A stretch of 64,000 nucleotides of DNA from Qipengyuania soli (GTDB taxonomy: Bacteria > Pseudomonadota > Alphaproteobacteria > Sphingomonadales > Sphingomonadaceae): assembly GCF_015529805.1 (NCBI RefSeq), contig NZ_CP064654.1, positions 1,860,001 through 1,924,000 on the forward strand, written 5' to 3'. The notes beneath the pieces are model-generated. The model was not told the DNA's origin, did not search any database, and saw only the letters and a list, made by a program, of their open reading frames with translations. Shown here piece by piece: positions 54,301 to 64,000 of the stretch. The first letter of the stretch is position 1; each line of letters begins with the position of its first letter. A program made the position numbers and the translations under genes.

Positions 54301-56036
54301 GCGAAGAGGGACCCCAGATCCTTCTTGAGGATCTTGCCGTTCGCGTTTCGCGGAAGCGTGTCCTCGACGAAGGCGATTTTCACCGGCACCTTGAACCGGG
54401 CCAACCGGTCGGCGACCCAGGCGCGCAGTTCCTCCTCGCTTGCCGAGGTACCTGGTGCGAGGTGAACGACAGCCGCCGGTTCCTCTCCCAAAGTCGGATG
54501 GGGTATGCCGATAAGCGCCGCATCGGTGACGGCCGGGTGATCGTAGAGCACATTCTCGACCTCGGAGGAGTAGATGTTCTCACCCCCGCGGATGATCATG
54601 TCCTTGGCCCGGTCGACGATGTAACAGAAGCCCTCCTCGTCCAGGCGCGCGAGGTCGCCGGTGCGGACCCAGCCGTCGATGAATGTCTCGGCCGTCGCTT
54701 CGGGACGGTTCCAGTATCCCTTCACGATCATGGGGCCTCGCGCCCAGAGTTCGCCCACTTCGCCGACGGGCATTTCGGTCGTGCCGTCCTCGGACATGAT
54801 CTTGAGGTCGGCCACGGCGACCGGCGGGCCGCAACTCGTCGGGCGATTGAAATAGTCCTCGGAATTGTTTCCGGTGACCGTCGCCATGGTCTCGGTCATA
54901 CCCCAACCATTGCCGGGCAGCGCGCCGAAGGTCTCGTATATCTTGCGTACCAGTTCGGGGGCCGAAGGCGCGCCGCCGTAGGATATCGCCTCGAGGCTAG
55001 AGAGGTCGTAATTTTTGCGTTCGGGATGTTCGATCAACTGCCAGGCGATCGTCGGAACCCCGCCGGTCGAGTTGATCTTCTCGCGCTCGATGAGCTGGAA
55101 TGCCTTAACCGGGTCCCACTTGTGCATGAAAACCATGGTGTGCCCGGCTGCGATCGAGCCCATCAGGCCAGCCGAGCATGCGGTGACGTGGAACAGGGGG
55201 ATAACCGTCAGCCCCACTCTCTGGACCGGTGCGGGCGGTTCCTCGCCGCGGCGCAGTGCGGCCACCGCAATGCTCCAGCCGCTGGAGAGGATATTGGTGG
55301 CGAGGTTGCGATGGGTTCCCAGCGCTCCCTTGGGCTGCCCGGTTGTGCCGCTGGTGTAGAAGATCGTGACCTCGTCGTCGGGCGCGACTTCGACATCCGG
55401 CAGCTCTGCCTCGGTCAATGCAGAGTAGTCGTTGGGCCTGCCGATGACGTCCTCGAGCCGCTCCGTCCCCTCGGGAGCCGCTGTGGCGCGGGATACGAAG
55501 ATGGTTTCGAGGTCCGGAAACTCGCTTTCATGCGGGGCGATACGCTCCCATCGCTCTTCATCGCAGACAAGGAGCTTCGCGCCCGAATTTGCCAGGCCAA
55601 AAGCGAGCTCCGGCCCGGTCCACCAGGCATTCAGGGGCACGCAGATCGCCCCGATCACCGCAGCGGCAAAGAAAGCCACGGGCCATTCGGGAAGGTTGCG
55701 CATGGCAAGTGCAACCCGGTCGCCCTTCGCCACACCCCGGGACTGGAATTCGGCGGCGAGCCTGGCGACAGCGCGGAACCACGCGTCGTAGGTTACGCGT
55801 TCATCCTCGTAGATCGTGAACAGTCTCTCGCCATGCGCCCGGCCCGCCATGGCGATGACGCGCAGATTGGCAGGGGCATTCTTCCATACGCGCGTTGGCA
55901 CGCCGCGAATGTCGATCGTTTCCATTTCGAAGCGTGCGCCGGGGGCGGTTAGCCGGGCATGGCATTCATCGCGGGTCATGGCCGGCCAGCCTTCGGGCGG
56001 CGTCCAGCCGATCGCGCGTGCGAGGTCGTTCATCAA
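54297..56036 (-). CDS. Acyl-CoA synthetase (AMP-binding class I)
   Basis: A 579-residue adenylate-forming enzyme. Motifs are FYTSGTTGQPKGALGTHRN (P-loop-like A3), NGWGMTETMATVTG (A5), VRTGDLARLDEEG (A7), RAKDMIIRGGENIYSSEVE (A8) and PRNANGKILKKDL with the catalytic Lys near the end. It activates a carboxylic acid to the acyl-CoA; the acid cannot be named. It is divergent from the serine hydrolase gene and co-directional with the TetR gene. Confidence 0.92.
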   Translation of the reverse strand: MMNDLARAIGWTPPEGWPAMTRDECHARLTAPGARFEMETIDIRGVPTRVWKNAPANLRVIAMAGRAHGERLFTIYEDERVTYDAWFRAVARLAAEFQSRGVAKGDRVALAMRNLPEWPVAFFAAAVIGAICVPLNAWWTGPELAFGLANSGAKLLVCDEERWERIAPHESEFPDLETIFVSRATAAPEGTERLEDVIGRPNDYSALTEAELPDVEVAPDDEVTIFYTSGTTGQPKGALGTHRNLATNILSSGWSIAVAALRRGEEPPAPVQRVGLTVIPLFHVTACSAGLMGSIAAGHTMVFMHKWDPVKAFQLIEREKINSTGGVPTIAWQLIEHPERKNYDLSSLEAISYGGAPSAPELVRKIYETFGALPGNGWGMTETMATVTGNNSEDYFNRPTSCGPPVAVADLKIMSEDGTTEMPVGEVGELWARGPMIVKGYWNRPEATAETFIDGWVRTGDLARLDEEGFCYIVDRAKDMIIRGGENIYSSEVENVLYDHPAVTDAALIGIPHPTLGEEPAAVVHLAPGTSASEEELRAWVADRLARFKVPVKIAFVEDTLPRNANGKILKKDLGSLFA

Positions 56037-56211
56037 TAATCCTCTTTGGCCGCCGTCTGCGCGGCGACTCCCTCTCCAATGCTCGGTCTAACCTTCAACC
56101 GGCATTCTGCGCAAGCGGGCTTCGAAGGTAAGGTATGAGGGTGGCAAGAACAGATGAAATCGCTATTCGTGCAAAACCGAAGCATAGGTATGCGCGGCGA
56201 GGGAGATACTG

Positions 56212-57447
56212 ATGTTCGAGCTGGCAGGTGCGGAAACGCTGGGATTCGACGGTGCACGACTGGCGCGAATCCCCGAATTCCTGGCCAGCACCTATATCGA
56301 ATCGGGTCGCCTGCCCAATGCCCAGCTGGTCGTGGCGCGCAATGGAGTTCCGGTGCACTACACCCGCCTTGGTACCATGGGCGACGACAAGCGCGAACTT
56401 CGCGATGACGCGCTGTTCCGCATCGCGAGCATGACCAAACCGATTACTTCGGTCGCCTTCATGCAGTTGGTCGAACAGTGCAAGGTGGCCCTGGAAGAGC
56501 CGGTGACGCGCGTGTTTCCTGAATTCGCCGACCTCAAGATCTATGCTGGTGGCGGCGGCTCCATCCCCTTCGCTCCGGGTGCGCCGGCCCACCCGATCCG
56601 CTTCGTCGACCTCCTGACCCACATGTCGGGCCTCACCTACGGACTGCAGAACCGCAACAACATCGATGCGGTCTACCGCGAGCTCAATTTCGACTTCGCC
56701 CGCGATCACCTCGAGAGCGACGGCTTCATCGACAAGCTGTCGAAGCTGCCGCTCGAGTTCGCCCCCGGACAGGGATGGAACTACTCGGTTTCGACCGACG
56801 TGCTGGGCATTGCTGTCGAGCGCATCAGCGGGATGCGCCTGGGCGAGTATTTCGAAAAGAACATCTTCGCACCACTTGGCATGAACGACACGCGCTTCGG
56901 TGTGAATTCGGACGACATCGAGCGTCTCGTCGATGCCTATGCCTATCGCCCGGGCCAGTCGCCTCGCATGATCAGCGCGGGCGCGACCAGCAAGCTGGTC
57001 AATCCCGCAACTTTCGACAGCGGCGGTGGCGGCCTCATCGGCACGATCGCCGACTATCACCGCTTCTCGGCCATGCTCCTGAACGGTGGCGAGCTCGACG
57101 GCGCACGAATTCTCAGCCCCAAGACCGTGCGCCTGATGCGCACCAACCACCTGCCGAACAATGCCGACCTTACGCAGATGTCTAGCAGCTTGTTCTCCGA
57201 AGCGAACAATGCGGGGACCGGCTTCGGACTCGGTTTCGCCATGGTGATCGATCCGGCGAAGACGCTGATGCCGTCCAGCATGGGCGAGTTCTACTGGGGC
57301 GGTGCCTATTCGACCGCCTTCTTCGTCGATCCGGTCGAGCGGATCACCATGGTCTTCATGACGCAGGTCTACCCCTCGTCCACCTATCCCATCCGCCGTC
57401 AGCTCAAGACGCTGATCTATTCCGCCCTCACCGACAGCTACGCCTGA
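56212..57447 (+). CDS. Beta-lactamase-family serine hydrolase (esterase-like)
   Basis: A 411-residue class C/EstB-type hydrolase. The SxxK nucleophile is SMTK at about 76-79, and [11 protein letters not shown] supplies the Tyr; [11 protein letters not shown] and [15 protein letters not shown] are family-typical. No signal peptide is seen, so it is probably cytoplasmic. Such enzymes often act as esterases rather than beta-lactamases. It starts a plus-strand operon with the FadB-like gene 10 nt later and may de-esterify the pathway substrate. Confidence 0.86.
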   Translation: MFELAGAETLGFDGARLARIPEFLASTYIESGRLPNAQLVVARNGVPVHYTRLGTMGDDKRELRDDALFRIASMTKPITSVAFMQLVEQCKVALEEPVTRVFPEFADLKIYAGGGGSIPFAPGAPAHPIRFVDLLTHMSGLTYGLQNRNNIDAVYRELNFDFARDHLESDGFIDKLSKLPLEFAPGQGWNYSVSTDVLGIAVERISGMRLGEYFEKNIFAPLGMNDTRFGVNSDDIERLVDAYAYRPGQSPRMISAGATSKLVNPATFDSGGGGLIGTIADYHRFSAMLLNGGELDGARILSPKTVRLMRTNHLPNNADLTQMSSSLFSEANNAGTGFGLGFAMVIDPAKTLMPSSMGEFYWGGAYSTAFFVDPVERITMVFMTQVYPSSTYPIRRQLKTLIYSALTDSYA

Positions 57448-57457
57448 GGAGAACGCC

Positions 57458-59491
57458 ATGACCTCGCCCATCCGCACCGAACGCCACGACGATGTGCTTG
57501 TCGTCATTTCCGACAATCCCCCGGTCAACGCGCTGGGCCAAGCGGTGCGCGCCGGGCTCAAGGATGCCATCGGCGAGGCACTCGCCAACGACAGTATCAA
57601 GGCCGTCGTCATCCGCTGCGACGGGCAGACGTTTTTTGCAGGCGCCGACATCACCGAATTCGGCAAGCCGCCGGTCGGACCGAACCTTCCCGAAGCGCTC
57701 GACGCAATGGAAGCCAGCGACAAGCCGGTGGTCGCTGCGATTCACGGCACCGCGCTTGGCGGCGGGTGCGAGGTTGCCCTAGCCTGCCATTACCGCGTCG
57801 CAGTGCCGTCGGCGAAAATGGGGCTGCCGGAAGTCAAGCTCGGACTGATCCCCGGTGCTGCCGGAACCCAGCGCCTGCCGCGGCTAGTCGGCGCCGAGGC
57901 AGCACTGCCAATGGTCGTCGGCGGCAATCCCATCTCGGCGAAGAAGGCCAAGGAGATCGGCCTGCTCGACAAAATAGTTGGGGAAGGCTCGCTGGAATCC
58001 GACGCGATTGCCTTCGCGCGCTCGAAGATCGGCCAGCCGGTCCCGCGCGCCTCGGAAGGTACGGCCAATGAAGACGGTGTCCGCGACCCCGACCTGTTCG
58101 ACCGCTTCCGCGCCTCGCAGGCCCGCCAGATCCGTGGCTTCGACGCACCCAATGCCGCGATCGAGGCGGTCAAGGCGGCGGGGCAGCTGCCCTACGCCGA
58201 CGGGGTAAAGAAGGAACGCGAGCTGTTCATGAAGCTCATGACCGGCACGCAGAGCGCGGCAATGCGGCATTATTTCTTCGCCGAGCGCGCCGCCAACAAG
58301 ATTGACGATGTGCCAAGAGACACGCCGCTGATCCCGATTAGGAAGGTCGGCGTCATCGGGGCCGGCACTATGGGTGGCGGCATCTCGATGAATTTCCTTT
58401 CCGCAGGCATCCCGGTGACGATCCTCGAAATGGCCCAGGATGCGCTTGAGCGCGGCACCGGGACAATGCGCAGGAACTATGAGAACACCGCCAAGCGCGG
58501 GCGCATGACCACCGAACAGGTCGAAAACGCCATGAGCCTCCTGACATCGACGCTTTCCTACGACGATCTTGCCGATTGCGACCTCGTGATCGAGGCGGTC
58601 TACGAGAACATGGACGTCAAGAAGCAGGTCTTCGCCAAGCTCGATGAAGTGGTGAAGCAGGGCGCCATCCTGGCGTCGAACACCAGCTACCTCGACGTCG
58701 ACGAAATCGCCACCGCAACCAAGCGGCCGGGCTACGTGCTCGGCATGCACTTCTTCTCGCCCGCCAATGTCATGAAGCTGCTGGAGGTCGTGCGCGGCAA
58801 AGAAACCCGGCACGATGTGCTCGCGACGGTGATGAAGCTTGCCAAGACCATCGGCAAGGTCGCCGCCGTGTCGGGCGTCTGCCCCGGGTTCATCGGCAAC
58901 CGCATGCTGTCGAAGCGCCAGGAACAGGCCAATGCGCTGATCATGGAAGGCGCCAACTACTGGGACGTCGACGACGTGCTGCTGGAATTCGGCTTTCCCA
59001 TGGGCCCGTTCCAGATGGGCGATCTCGCCGGCATCGATATCGGTTGGCATCGTGATCCGACCAAGGTCACCACGATCCGCGAGGCACTGTGCGCGGCGGG
59101 CCGCTTCGGCCAGAAGAACGGCAAGGGGTTCTACGACTATGACGAGGCCCGCAACCGGACCCCGTCGGACGAGGTGAAAGCAATCATCGCCGACTTCGCC
59201 ACCAAGGAAGGCAAGGAACAGCGCGAAATCAGCAAAGACGAAATCCGCGAGCGCCTGCTCTACCCCATGGTCAACGAGGGCGCGAAAATCCTCGAGGAAG
59301 GCATGGCCCAGCGTTCCAGCGACATCGATGTCGTGTGGATCAACGGCTACGGCTGGCCCCTTTACACGGGCGGCCCGATGCACTGGGCCGAGACCATCGG
59401 TCTCGATACAGTCGTCGCCGGTCTGGAAAAGTACGGCCTGCCGGTCAGCGACTATCTGAAGAGCCGCGCCGAAGGGGGAGGGAAGTTCTAG
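57458..59491 (+). CDS. FadB-like bifunctional enoyl-CoA hydratase/3-hydroxyacyl-CoA dehydrogenase
   Basis: A 677-residue fusion. The N-terminal crotonase domain has [14 protein letters not shown] and [20 protein letters not shown]; the C-terminal 3-hydroxyacyl-CoA dehydrogenase has [17 protein letters not shown] at about 297, [12 protein letters not shown] and [17 protein letters not shown]. It carries out the hydration and oxidation steps of beta-oxidation. No thiolase gene is seen in the window. GAGGAG precedes ATG 57458. Confidence 0.93.
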   Translation: MTSPIRTERHDDVLVVISDNPPVNALGQAVRAGLKDAIGEALANDSIKAVVIRCDGQTFFAGADITEFGKPPVGPNLPEALDAMEASDKPVVAAIHGTALGGGCEVALACHYRVAVPSAKMGLPEVKLGLIPGAAGTQRLPRLVGAEAALPMVVGGNPISAKKAKEIGLLDKIVGEGSLESDAIAFARSKIGQPVPRASEGTANEDGVRDPDLFDRFRASQARQIRGFDAPNAAIEAVKAAGQLPYADGVKKERELFMKLMTGTQSAAMRHYFFAERAANKIDDVPRDTPLIPIRKVGVIGAGTMGGGISMNFLSAGIPVTILEMAQDALERGTGTMRRNYENTAKRGRMTTEQVENAMSLLTSTLSYDDLADCDLVIEAVYENMDVKKQVFAKLDEVVKQGAILASNTSYLDVDEIATATKRPGYVLGMHFFSPANVMKLLEVVRGKETRHDVLATVMKLAKTIGKVAAVSGVCPGFIGNRMLSKRQEQANALIMEGANYWDVDDVLLEFGFPMGPFQMGDLAGIDIGWHRDPTKVTTIREALCAAGRFGQKNGKGFYDYDEARNRTPSDEVKAIIADFATKEGKEQREISKDEIRERLLYPMVNEGAKILEEGMAQRSSDIDVVWINGYGWPLYTGGPMHWAETIGLDTVVAGLEKYGLPVSDYLKSRAEGGGKF

Positions 59492-59569
59492 ACCTTGCCG
59501 AAAGTGCGACATTTTCGAAACGACGGTACGGCATTCGACGTCTTGAAGCGTACATTTATCCGTTAACCC

Positions 59570-59598
59570 TTGACATAAAACAAGGACACCAGTTCAAT
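59570..59598 (+). promoter_or_regulatory. Possible sigma-70-type promoter of the last TonB receptor
   Basis: TTGACA (59570-59575) is followed after 17 nt by TTCAAT (59593-59598). It lies in the 161-nt gap before the receptor gene, about 55 nt from its start codon. Confidence 0.45.
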
Positions 59599-59652
59599 TT
59601 CGATGACAGGGTATGTGCTCAAAAGGGCCAACCCGGAGGAGAGGAGATACTG

Positions 59653-62601
59653 ATGAGGAAGTTTGGATTGCGTCACACCTGCGCCATCGGTGCGCTGGCC
59701 GTTTCCACACTGCTGGCATCGCCGGCCTTCGCGCAGGACCAGGGCGGGGAAGACGAGGATACCGCAGCCGCCGAAGACCGCATCGTCGTCACCGGCTCCT
59801 ATATCCGCGGCACACCCGAAGACGCTGCTCTTCCGGTTGACGTGCTTTCCAACGAAGAGCTCCAGAACAAGGGCATCTCCTCGCCGCTCGAACTGATCAA
59901 GGAACTGCCGTCGGTCGGGTCGGTCCTCGGCGATACCAACCAGTTCTCGACCGCTGCCCAGGGTTTCCAGGGCAATGGCTCGATCAACCTCCGCGGTCTC
60001 GGCGCAACGCGCACCCTCGTCCTCGTCAACGGCAAGCGTACGATCCAGGCTCCGGGCGACGGTTTCAGCGACACGAACTTCATTCCGATGTTCGCCCTGC
60101 AGCAGGTCGAAATCCTGAAGGACGGCGCAGCAGCCACCTATGGCTCCGACGCAATCGCCGGTGTTGCCAACTTCATCACCCGCAAGAACTTCGACGGCGT
60201 CGAAGTGGCGGGCGACTGGACCTTCATCGACGGGTCGGACGGCAACTACAACATCAGCGCGCTGGTCGGTAAGAACTTCGGCGACGTGAACCTGCTGGTT
60301 GGTGCCGGTTGGCAGCACCGGTCCGAACTCGCGACCACGGCTCGCTCCTATACCAGCCAGCCATATGACCAGAACGCGTCCGGCTATTCGGCTCTTGCCA
60401 CACCCGGCCTGTTCGCCGTGACGTATATCGGCAATACCGGCGTCAACACGATCCTCTCGCAGGACAAGGGCTGTAACGAGCTCGGCGGCTACAACACTCC
60501 GCCGGTCTGTCGCTTCACCTACATTCCCTTCGACAACATCACCGAGGACGAGGACCGCTACCAGGTCTACGCGCAGGCCGATGCCGACCTGTCCGACAAG
60601 GCTCGCTGGCACGCCAGCGCGCTCTGGGCAAAGACCGATCTCGAGAGCCTGAACTATTCGCCAGCCTTCCCGCCGACGCAGGGTCCGAACGGTTCCGGTT
60701 TCGTCAGCGCCTTCACCACCTCGGTCAATAACCCGGCGGTGGCGGCATTCCTGACGCAGCAGGGCCTGCCGCAGTCGGGCGGAGCCAACGGCACGCTCTT
60801 CCGGGTCACCAACGTCTACTACCGCCCGTTCGGCTTCATCGGCAATCCGCGCGATGAAGAACGCGGTGCGGGCCAGGGCCTTGCGAAGAACAACGCATGG
60901 CGCATCAACACTGGGTTCGAGTTCGATATCGGCGACAACCTGGTGCTCGATCTCGACGGTACCTACTGGCGTTCGGCTCGTACGGCCTATGCCCCGGGCA
61001 TCATCGGTTCGCGCCTGCAGGCCGCACTCAACGGTTTCGGCGGTGCAGATTGTACCGGCACCACCGCAGGGGCCAACGGATGCCAGTGGTTCAACCCGTT
61101 CGTCCTTGCCGGACCTTCGAACCCGTCGCTGGATATCGCCAACCCCTACTACCAGCCGGGTTTCGAGAACGATCCGGATCTGGTCGCATGGCTGCAGGTT
61201 CCGAACGGCACCTTCCAGCGTGAAGAACAGTGGATTGCCGATGCGGTCCTTTCGGGCGGCACGGGCTTCGAACTGCCCGGCGGCGAAGTCGCCTTCGCTG
61301 TCGGTGCCCAGTACCGTAAGAACAACTTCATCAGCCGTCCGCTCGACGATACGTCGAACCTCGACATCAACCCCTGCTTCCGTGAAGGCGACACGAGCTG
61401 TGTCGGTACGCCGACCGAGGGCGTGGGTCCGTTCATCTTCCTCGGCGGCACCCGCCCGACTAAGCTGGACCAGAGCGTCTACGCACTCTTCACCGAGTTG
61501 CAGCTGCCCATTCTCGACAATCTCGAGCTGACTGCAGCCATCCGCTACGAAGATTACGGCGATCCGATCGGCTCGACGATCAATCCGAAGGCGGCTGTCC
61601 GCTTTGAGGCAACCGACTGGCTGACGCTGCGCGGCTCCATCGGCACCACCTTCCGCGGCCCTCTGGCCAGCAACGTCGATCCGAACTTCGTGACGGCGCT
61701 GCAGGGACTGACCGCGACCGGCGGCAACTACAAGTCGGTCGACATCTACGGCAATCCCGACCTCAAGCCGGAGACCGCGCTTACCTATAACCTCGGCTTT
61801 ATCGTCAACACCGGTGGGCTGACCTTCAGCGCCGACTTCTGGACCTATGACTTCAAGGACCAGATCGTCATTACCCCGGCCGATGCCATTGCCAGCTACG
61901 TGGGCAACAACCAGACGAGCGGTACCGCCGCGGTCGATTGTTCGAGCGAACTGGTCGACCTGATCACCTTCTCGGGCAATGCCTGTACCCAGGGCACGAC
62001 CACGGGGCTCGATATTGCCCGCGTTCGCACCCAGTACGTCAATGGTCCGGACGTGAAGGTCAGGGGTATCGACTTTGCCGCCAACTACGACATCGAAGCC
62101 GGCTTCGGCGTGATCTCGATCGGTGGCAACGCGACCTGGAACATCGAGTACAAGACCGACGACTTCTACGTGAACGACATCCTCGTCACGCCGGCGTATG
62201 ACGCCGTCGGTTTCGGCAACTACTTCCGTGATCCGGGCACCCTGCCCGAATGGCGCGCCAACGGTTACGTCAACCTCAACACCAGCGGCCTGAACCTGCG
62301 CTACTCGGTCAACTATATCGACAGCGTGTTCGACGAACGCTGCACGGCCGACCCCTGCTTCGCCATCTCCGGTGTTCCGGCTGGCAGCAACTACGGCAAG
62401 AACAGCGGCAGCTATACGCAGCATGACCTGGTGGCGAACTACACGCTCCCGATCACCTTCGCTGAAGTGCAGCTGACCGCAGCGGTCCTCAACATCTTCG
62501 ATGAAGAGCCGGCCCAGGCTTACCTGCCGCTCGGCTACAACCCCTTCATCGGTAACGGGATCGGACGCAACTATCGCATCGGCCTTCGCACGAAGTTCTG
62601 A
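59653..62601 (+). CDS. TonB-dependent receptor of the acyl-CoA locus
   Basis: A 982-residue receptor. GGAGGAGAGGAGA (59636-59648) precedes ATG 59653; the frame is open further upstream inside the FadB gene but that part is not receptor sequence. It has a signal peptide (LLASPAFAQ|D), TonB-box-like DRIVVTGSYIRG and a plug with INLRGLGATRTLVLVNGKRT and LKDGAAATYGSDAIAGVANF. The barrel ends NYRIGLRTKF. The plug is of the common Sphingomonas/Caulobacter VNGKR type. Co-location suggests it imports the substrate of the neighbouring enzymes. Confidence 0.93.
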   Translation: MRKFGLRHTCAIGALAVSTLLASPAFAQDQGGEDEDTAAAEDRIVVTGSYIRGTPEDAALPVDVLSNEELQNKGISSPLELIKELPSVGSVLGDTNQFSTAAQGFQGNGSINLRGLGATRTLVLVNGKRTIQAPGDGFSDTNFIPMFALQQVEILKDGAAATYGSDAIAGVANFITRKNFDGVEVAGDWTFIDGSDGNYNISALVGKNFGDVNLLVGAGWQHRSELATTARSYTSQPYDQNASGYSALATPGLFAVTYIGNTGVNTILSQDKGCNELGGYNTPPVCRFTYIPFDNITEDEDRYQVYAQADADLSDKARWHASALWAKTDLESLNYSPAFPPTQGPNGSGFVSAFTTSVNNPAVAAFLTQQGLPQSGGANGTLFRVTNVYYRPFGFIGNPRDEERGAGQGLAKNNAWRINTGFEFDIGDNLVLDLDGTYWRSARTAYAPGIIGSRLQAALNGFGGADCTGTTAGANGCQWFNPFVLAGPSNPSLDIANPYYQPGFENDPDLVAWLQVPNGTFQREEQWIADAVLSGGTGFELPGGEVAFAVGAQYRKNNFISRPLDDTSNLDINPCFREGDTSCVGTPTEGVGPFIFLGGTRPTKLDQSVYALFTELQLPILDNLELTAAIRYEDYGDPIGSTINPKAAVRFEATDWLTLRGSIGTTFRGPLASNVDPNFVTALQGLTATGGNYKSVDIYGNPDLKPETALTYNLGFIVNTGGLTFSADFWTYDFKDQIVITPADAIASYVGNNQTSGTAAVDCSSELVDLITFSGNACTQGTTTGLDIARVRTQYVNGPDVKVRGIDFAANYDIEAGFGVISIGGNATWNIEYKTDDFYVNDILVTPAYDAVGFGNYFRDPGTLPEWRANGYVNLNTSGLNLRYSVNYIDSVFDERCTADPCFAISGVPAGSNYGKNSGSYTQHDLVANYTLPITFAEVQLTAAVLNIFDEEPAQAYLPLGYNPFIGNGIGRNYRIGLRTKF

Positions 62602-62620
62602 TCGACGCGATCCAGGAAAG

Positions 62621-62657
62621 AAAGGGCCCGGAGTTCACGCTTCGGGCCCTTTTTCTT
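62621..62657 (+). terminator. Terminator after the TonB receptor
   Basis: Perfect stem AAAGGGCCCG (62621-62630) with CGGGCCCTTT (62643-62652), followed by a T-rich tract (62650-62657). It ends 24 nt before the SDR start, so the SDR depends on read-through or a promoter inside the hairpin region. Confidence 0.9.
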
Positions 62658-62680
62658 TGTCCCCCAACAGGAGAAGCACG

Positions 62681-63445
62681 ATGTCATCATTCGATCTCAC
62701 CGGCAAAATCGCCGTTGTCACCGGGTCGAGCCGCGGTATCGGCCGCGCAATCGCCGAAGGGCTCGCCGCACAGGGCGCGCGGGTCGTCATCTCGAGCCGC
62801 AAGCAGGACGCCTGCGAAGAAGTGGCCGCTGCAATCAATTCGGTTCATGGTGATGGCACTGCTGTCGCCATTGCTGCCAGTATCTCGGAGAAAGCCCAGC
62901 TCGAGGACCTTTTCGCACAGACCAAGGCAGCACTCGGGCCGGTCGATATCCTCGTCTGCAATGCTGCCAGCAATCCTTACTATGGTTCGATGGACGGAAT
63001 TGCCGACGAACAGTTCCGCAAGATCCTCGACAACAATGTCATCTCGAATCACTGGCTTATCCAGCTTGCCCTGCCCGACATGCGCTCCAAGGGAGACGGC
63101 GCGATCGTAGTGATCAGTTCGATCGGCGGGCTGCGCGCATCGACGACCATTGGGGCCTACTGCATATCGAAGGCGGCCGACTTCCAACTGGTTCGCAATT
63201 ACGCGGCAGAGAACGGGAAGCATGGCATCCGTGTCAACGGAATCGCCCCCGGCCTGGTGAAGACCGATTTCGCCAAGGCCCTGTGGGATAATCCGGAGGC
63301 CTTGGCGGCGACCGAGCGGGCGCTCGCGATGCGCCGGATCGGGGAACCCGATGATATTGCGGGCGCTGCGGTCTACCTTGCGTCGCCAGCAGCCCGCTGG
63401 ACTACCGGCCAGACCATCGTGGTCGACGGTGGAGCGACGATCTAG
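62681..63445 (+). CDS. Short-chain dehydrogenase/reductase
   Basis: A 254-residue SDR with ATG 62681 after CAGGAG. It has the cofactor motif VTGSSRGIG, the NAG-equivalent VCNAAS, the catalytic Ser in VISSIGG and YCISK (Tyr-Lys; Cys replaces the usual Ala after Tyr). The C-terminal TTGQTIVVDGG is standard. It probably oxidises a hydroxy-acyl or alcohol intermediate. Its stop overlaps the convergent carboxypeptidase stop. Confidence 0.9.
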   Translation: MSSFDLTGKIAVVTGSSRGIGRAIAEGLAAQGARVVISSRKQDACEEVAAAINSVHGDGTAVAIAASISEKAQLEDLFAQTKAALGPVDILVCNAASNPYYGSMDGIADEQFRKILDNNVISNHWLIQLALPDMRSKGDGAIVVISSIGGLRASTTIGAYCISKAADFQLVRNYAAENGKHGIRVNGIAPGLVKTDFAKALWDNPEALAATERALAMRRIGEPDDIAGAAVYLASPAARWTTGQTIVVDGGATI

Positions 63446-64000
63446 CGCGCGGCCGCGAGTTCCTCGAGAGCTGGAACAAGCCCTCGAGCAAGCTCTCTCG
63501 CCGCCTGGGACGTAGCAGTGCTGTCGGTCTCGTCGCCGACTTCATACGTGTAGGCCGGAATGTCGTAGGTCTCATGGAACCAGTTTTTCGATGTTCCAGA
63601 GCCCGGATTGGCGTTCCTCCGCTCGATGGTGAAGGGGTAGCCTGCGATGCTTTCCGTTCGTGACCCGAGCCATGCTGAGAGGAAACGCTCCTCTGCGGCA
63701 TCGGTCTCGTCCTCGCCCTGGACGTAGAACAGGTTTTCCCTGGTTGAATGAAAGTCGACCATCAGCACCGGGCTGCGGCCTTCGCCAAGCCCGTTCAGCA
63801 ATTCGCCGACCGAACGGGTTTCGGGCTGGGTAAAATCTCCCCAATCGCGATTGAGGTCACGCCCCCCCAGATTTGCCCGCCAATGCCCCCGCGCAACGCC
63901 ATCCGGATTGAGCAGTGGTATGACGATGAACTGGAGACGCGCTCCATCGATACTTCCGTTCGCGAAAAGACTGCCGATCTCCTCGACGAAGGCCTCCATT
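63442..64000 (-). CDS. M14-family zinc carboxypeptidase (partial)
   Basis: Reads in from the right edge, so the N-terminal half is missing; 185 residues are seen from an internal Met. LLNPDGVARGHWRANLGG and DLNRDW carry the substrate-binding Asn-Arg pair, DFHST the third zinc ligand and AYTYEVGDETD the catalytic Glu. The first zinc motif (HxxE) should lie to the right of the window. The family removes C-terminal residues from peptides; some act on peptidoglycan. Confidence 0.85.
   Translation of the reverse strand, partial: MEAFVEEIGSLFANGSIDGARLQFIVIPLLNPDGVARGHWRANLGGRDLNRDWGDFTQPETRSVGELLNGLGEGRSPVLMVDFHSTRENLFYVQGEDETDAAEERFLSAWLGSRTESIAGYPFTIERRNANPGSGTSKNWFHETYDIPAYTYEVGDETDSTATSQAARELARGLVPALEELAAAR

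Overview
The window looks like a chromosomal piece of a high-GC alphaproteobacterium of the order Sphingomonadales, most likely an Erythrobacter-like member. This rests on four large TonB-dependent receptors, a CrtZ carotenoid hydroxylase, a zeta-type ATPase inhibitor gene, a Trp-halogenase/TonB/LacI sugar locus and a chromosomal virB cluster. No integrase, transposase, relaxase, phage gene or CRISPR array is seen. Assignments come from reading motifs, not from database searches.

Layout. (1) 1-4649: envelope-stress (psp) region. A truncated pspF on the minus strand faces a sigma-54 promoter (810-825) that drives a 50-aa membrane ORF, pspA, pspB, pspC and then seven tightly packed small membrane-protein genes. 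Six of these repeat the PspB plan (one membrane helix, a coiled coil, a shared L-E-R-I motif). (2) 4698-14760: housekeeping genes (sufE, ybaN-like, DUF3500, crtZ, thioesterase, leuC and leuD with a secreted metallo-beta-lactamase-fold gene between them, quinone reductase, ATPase zeta inhibitor, bolA, grxD, NUDIX, tRNA-Arg, yhhQ). (3) 14838-25720: a TonB receptor and a virB cluster (B1-B2-B3-B4-B6-B9-B10-B11) lacking virB5, virB7, virB8 and virD4. (4) 25887-32941: a small TPR gene divergent from a beta-helix-like lipoprotein/TonB receptor pair, with a duplicated Pho-box-like motif between them, then a secreted TPR protein. (5) 33027-37734: an atypical OmpR-family regulator and a nitronate monooxygenase/acyl-CoA dehydrogenase/SDR/aldo-keto reductase operon. 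(6) 37793-49389: a carbohydrate-type locus (flavin-dependent halogenase and flavin reductase divergent from a TonB receptor, then LacI regulator, GH3 glucosidase, sugar MFS transporter, cysQ-like), tied together by three near-identical LacI-type operators. (7) 49481-63445: acyl-CoA catabolism (paired acyl-CoA dehydrogenases with complementary active-site features, MFS, tandem-TetR regulator, acyl-CoA synthetase, serine hydrolase, FadB-like enzyme, TonB receptor, SDR). A truncated M14 carboxypeptidase lies at the right edge.

How the parts work together. The psp genes form a sigma-54-driven membrane-stress module with an unusual expansion of PspB-like subunits. The halogenase/TonB/LacI/GH3/MFS set reads as one regulon for uptake and hydrolysis of a beta-glucoside-type oligosaccharide, with an accessory FADH2-dependent halogenase. 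The right-hand genes look like import, activation and beta-oxidation of an unknown lipophilic carboxylic acid or ester. The virB cluster could assemble a reduced envelope machine, but its substrate is not visible here.
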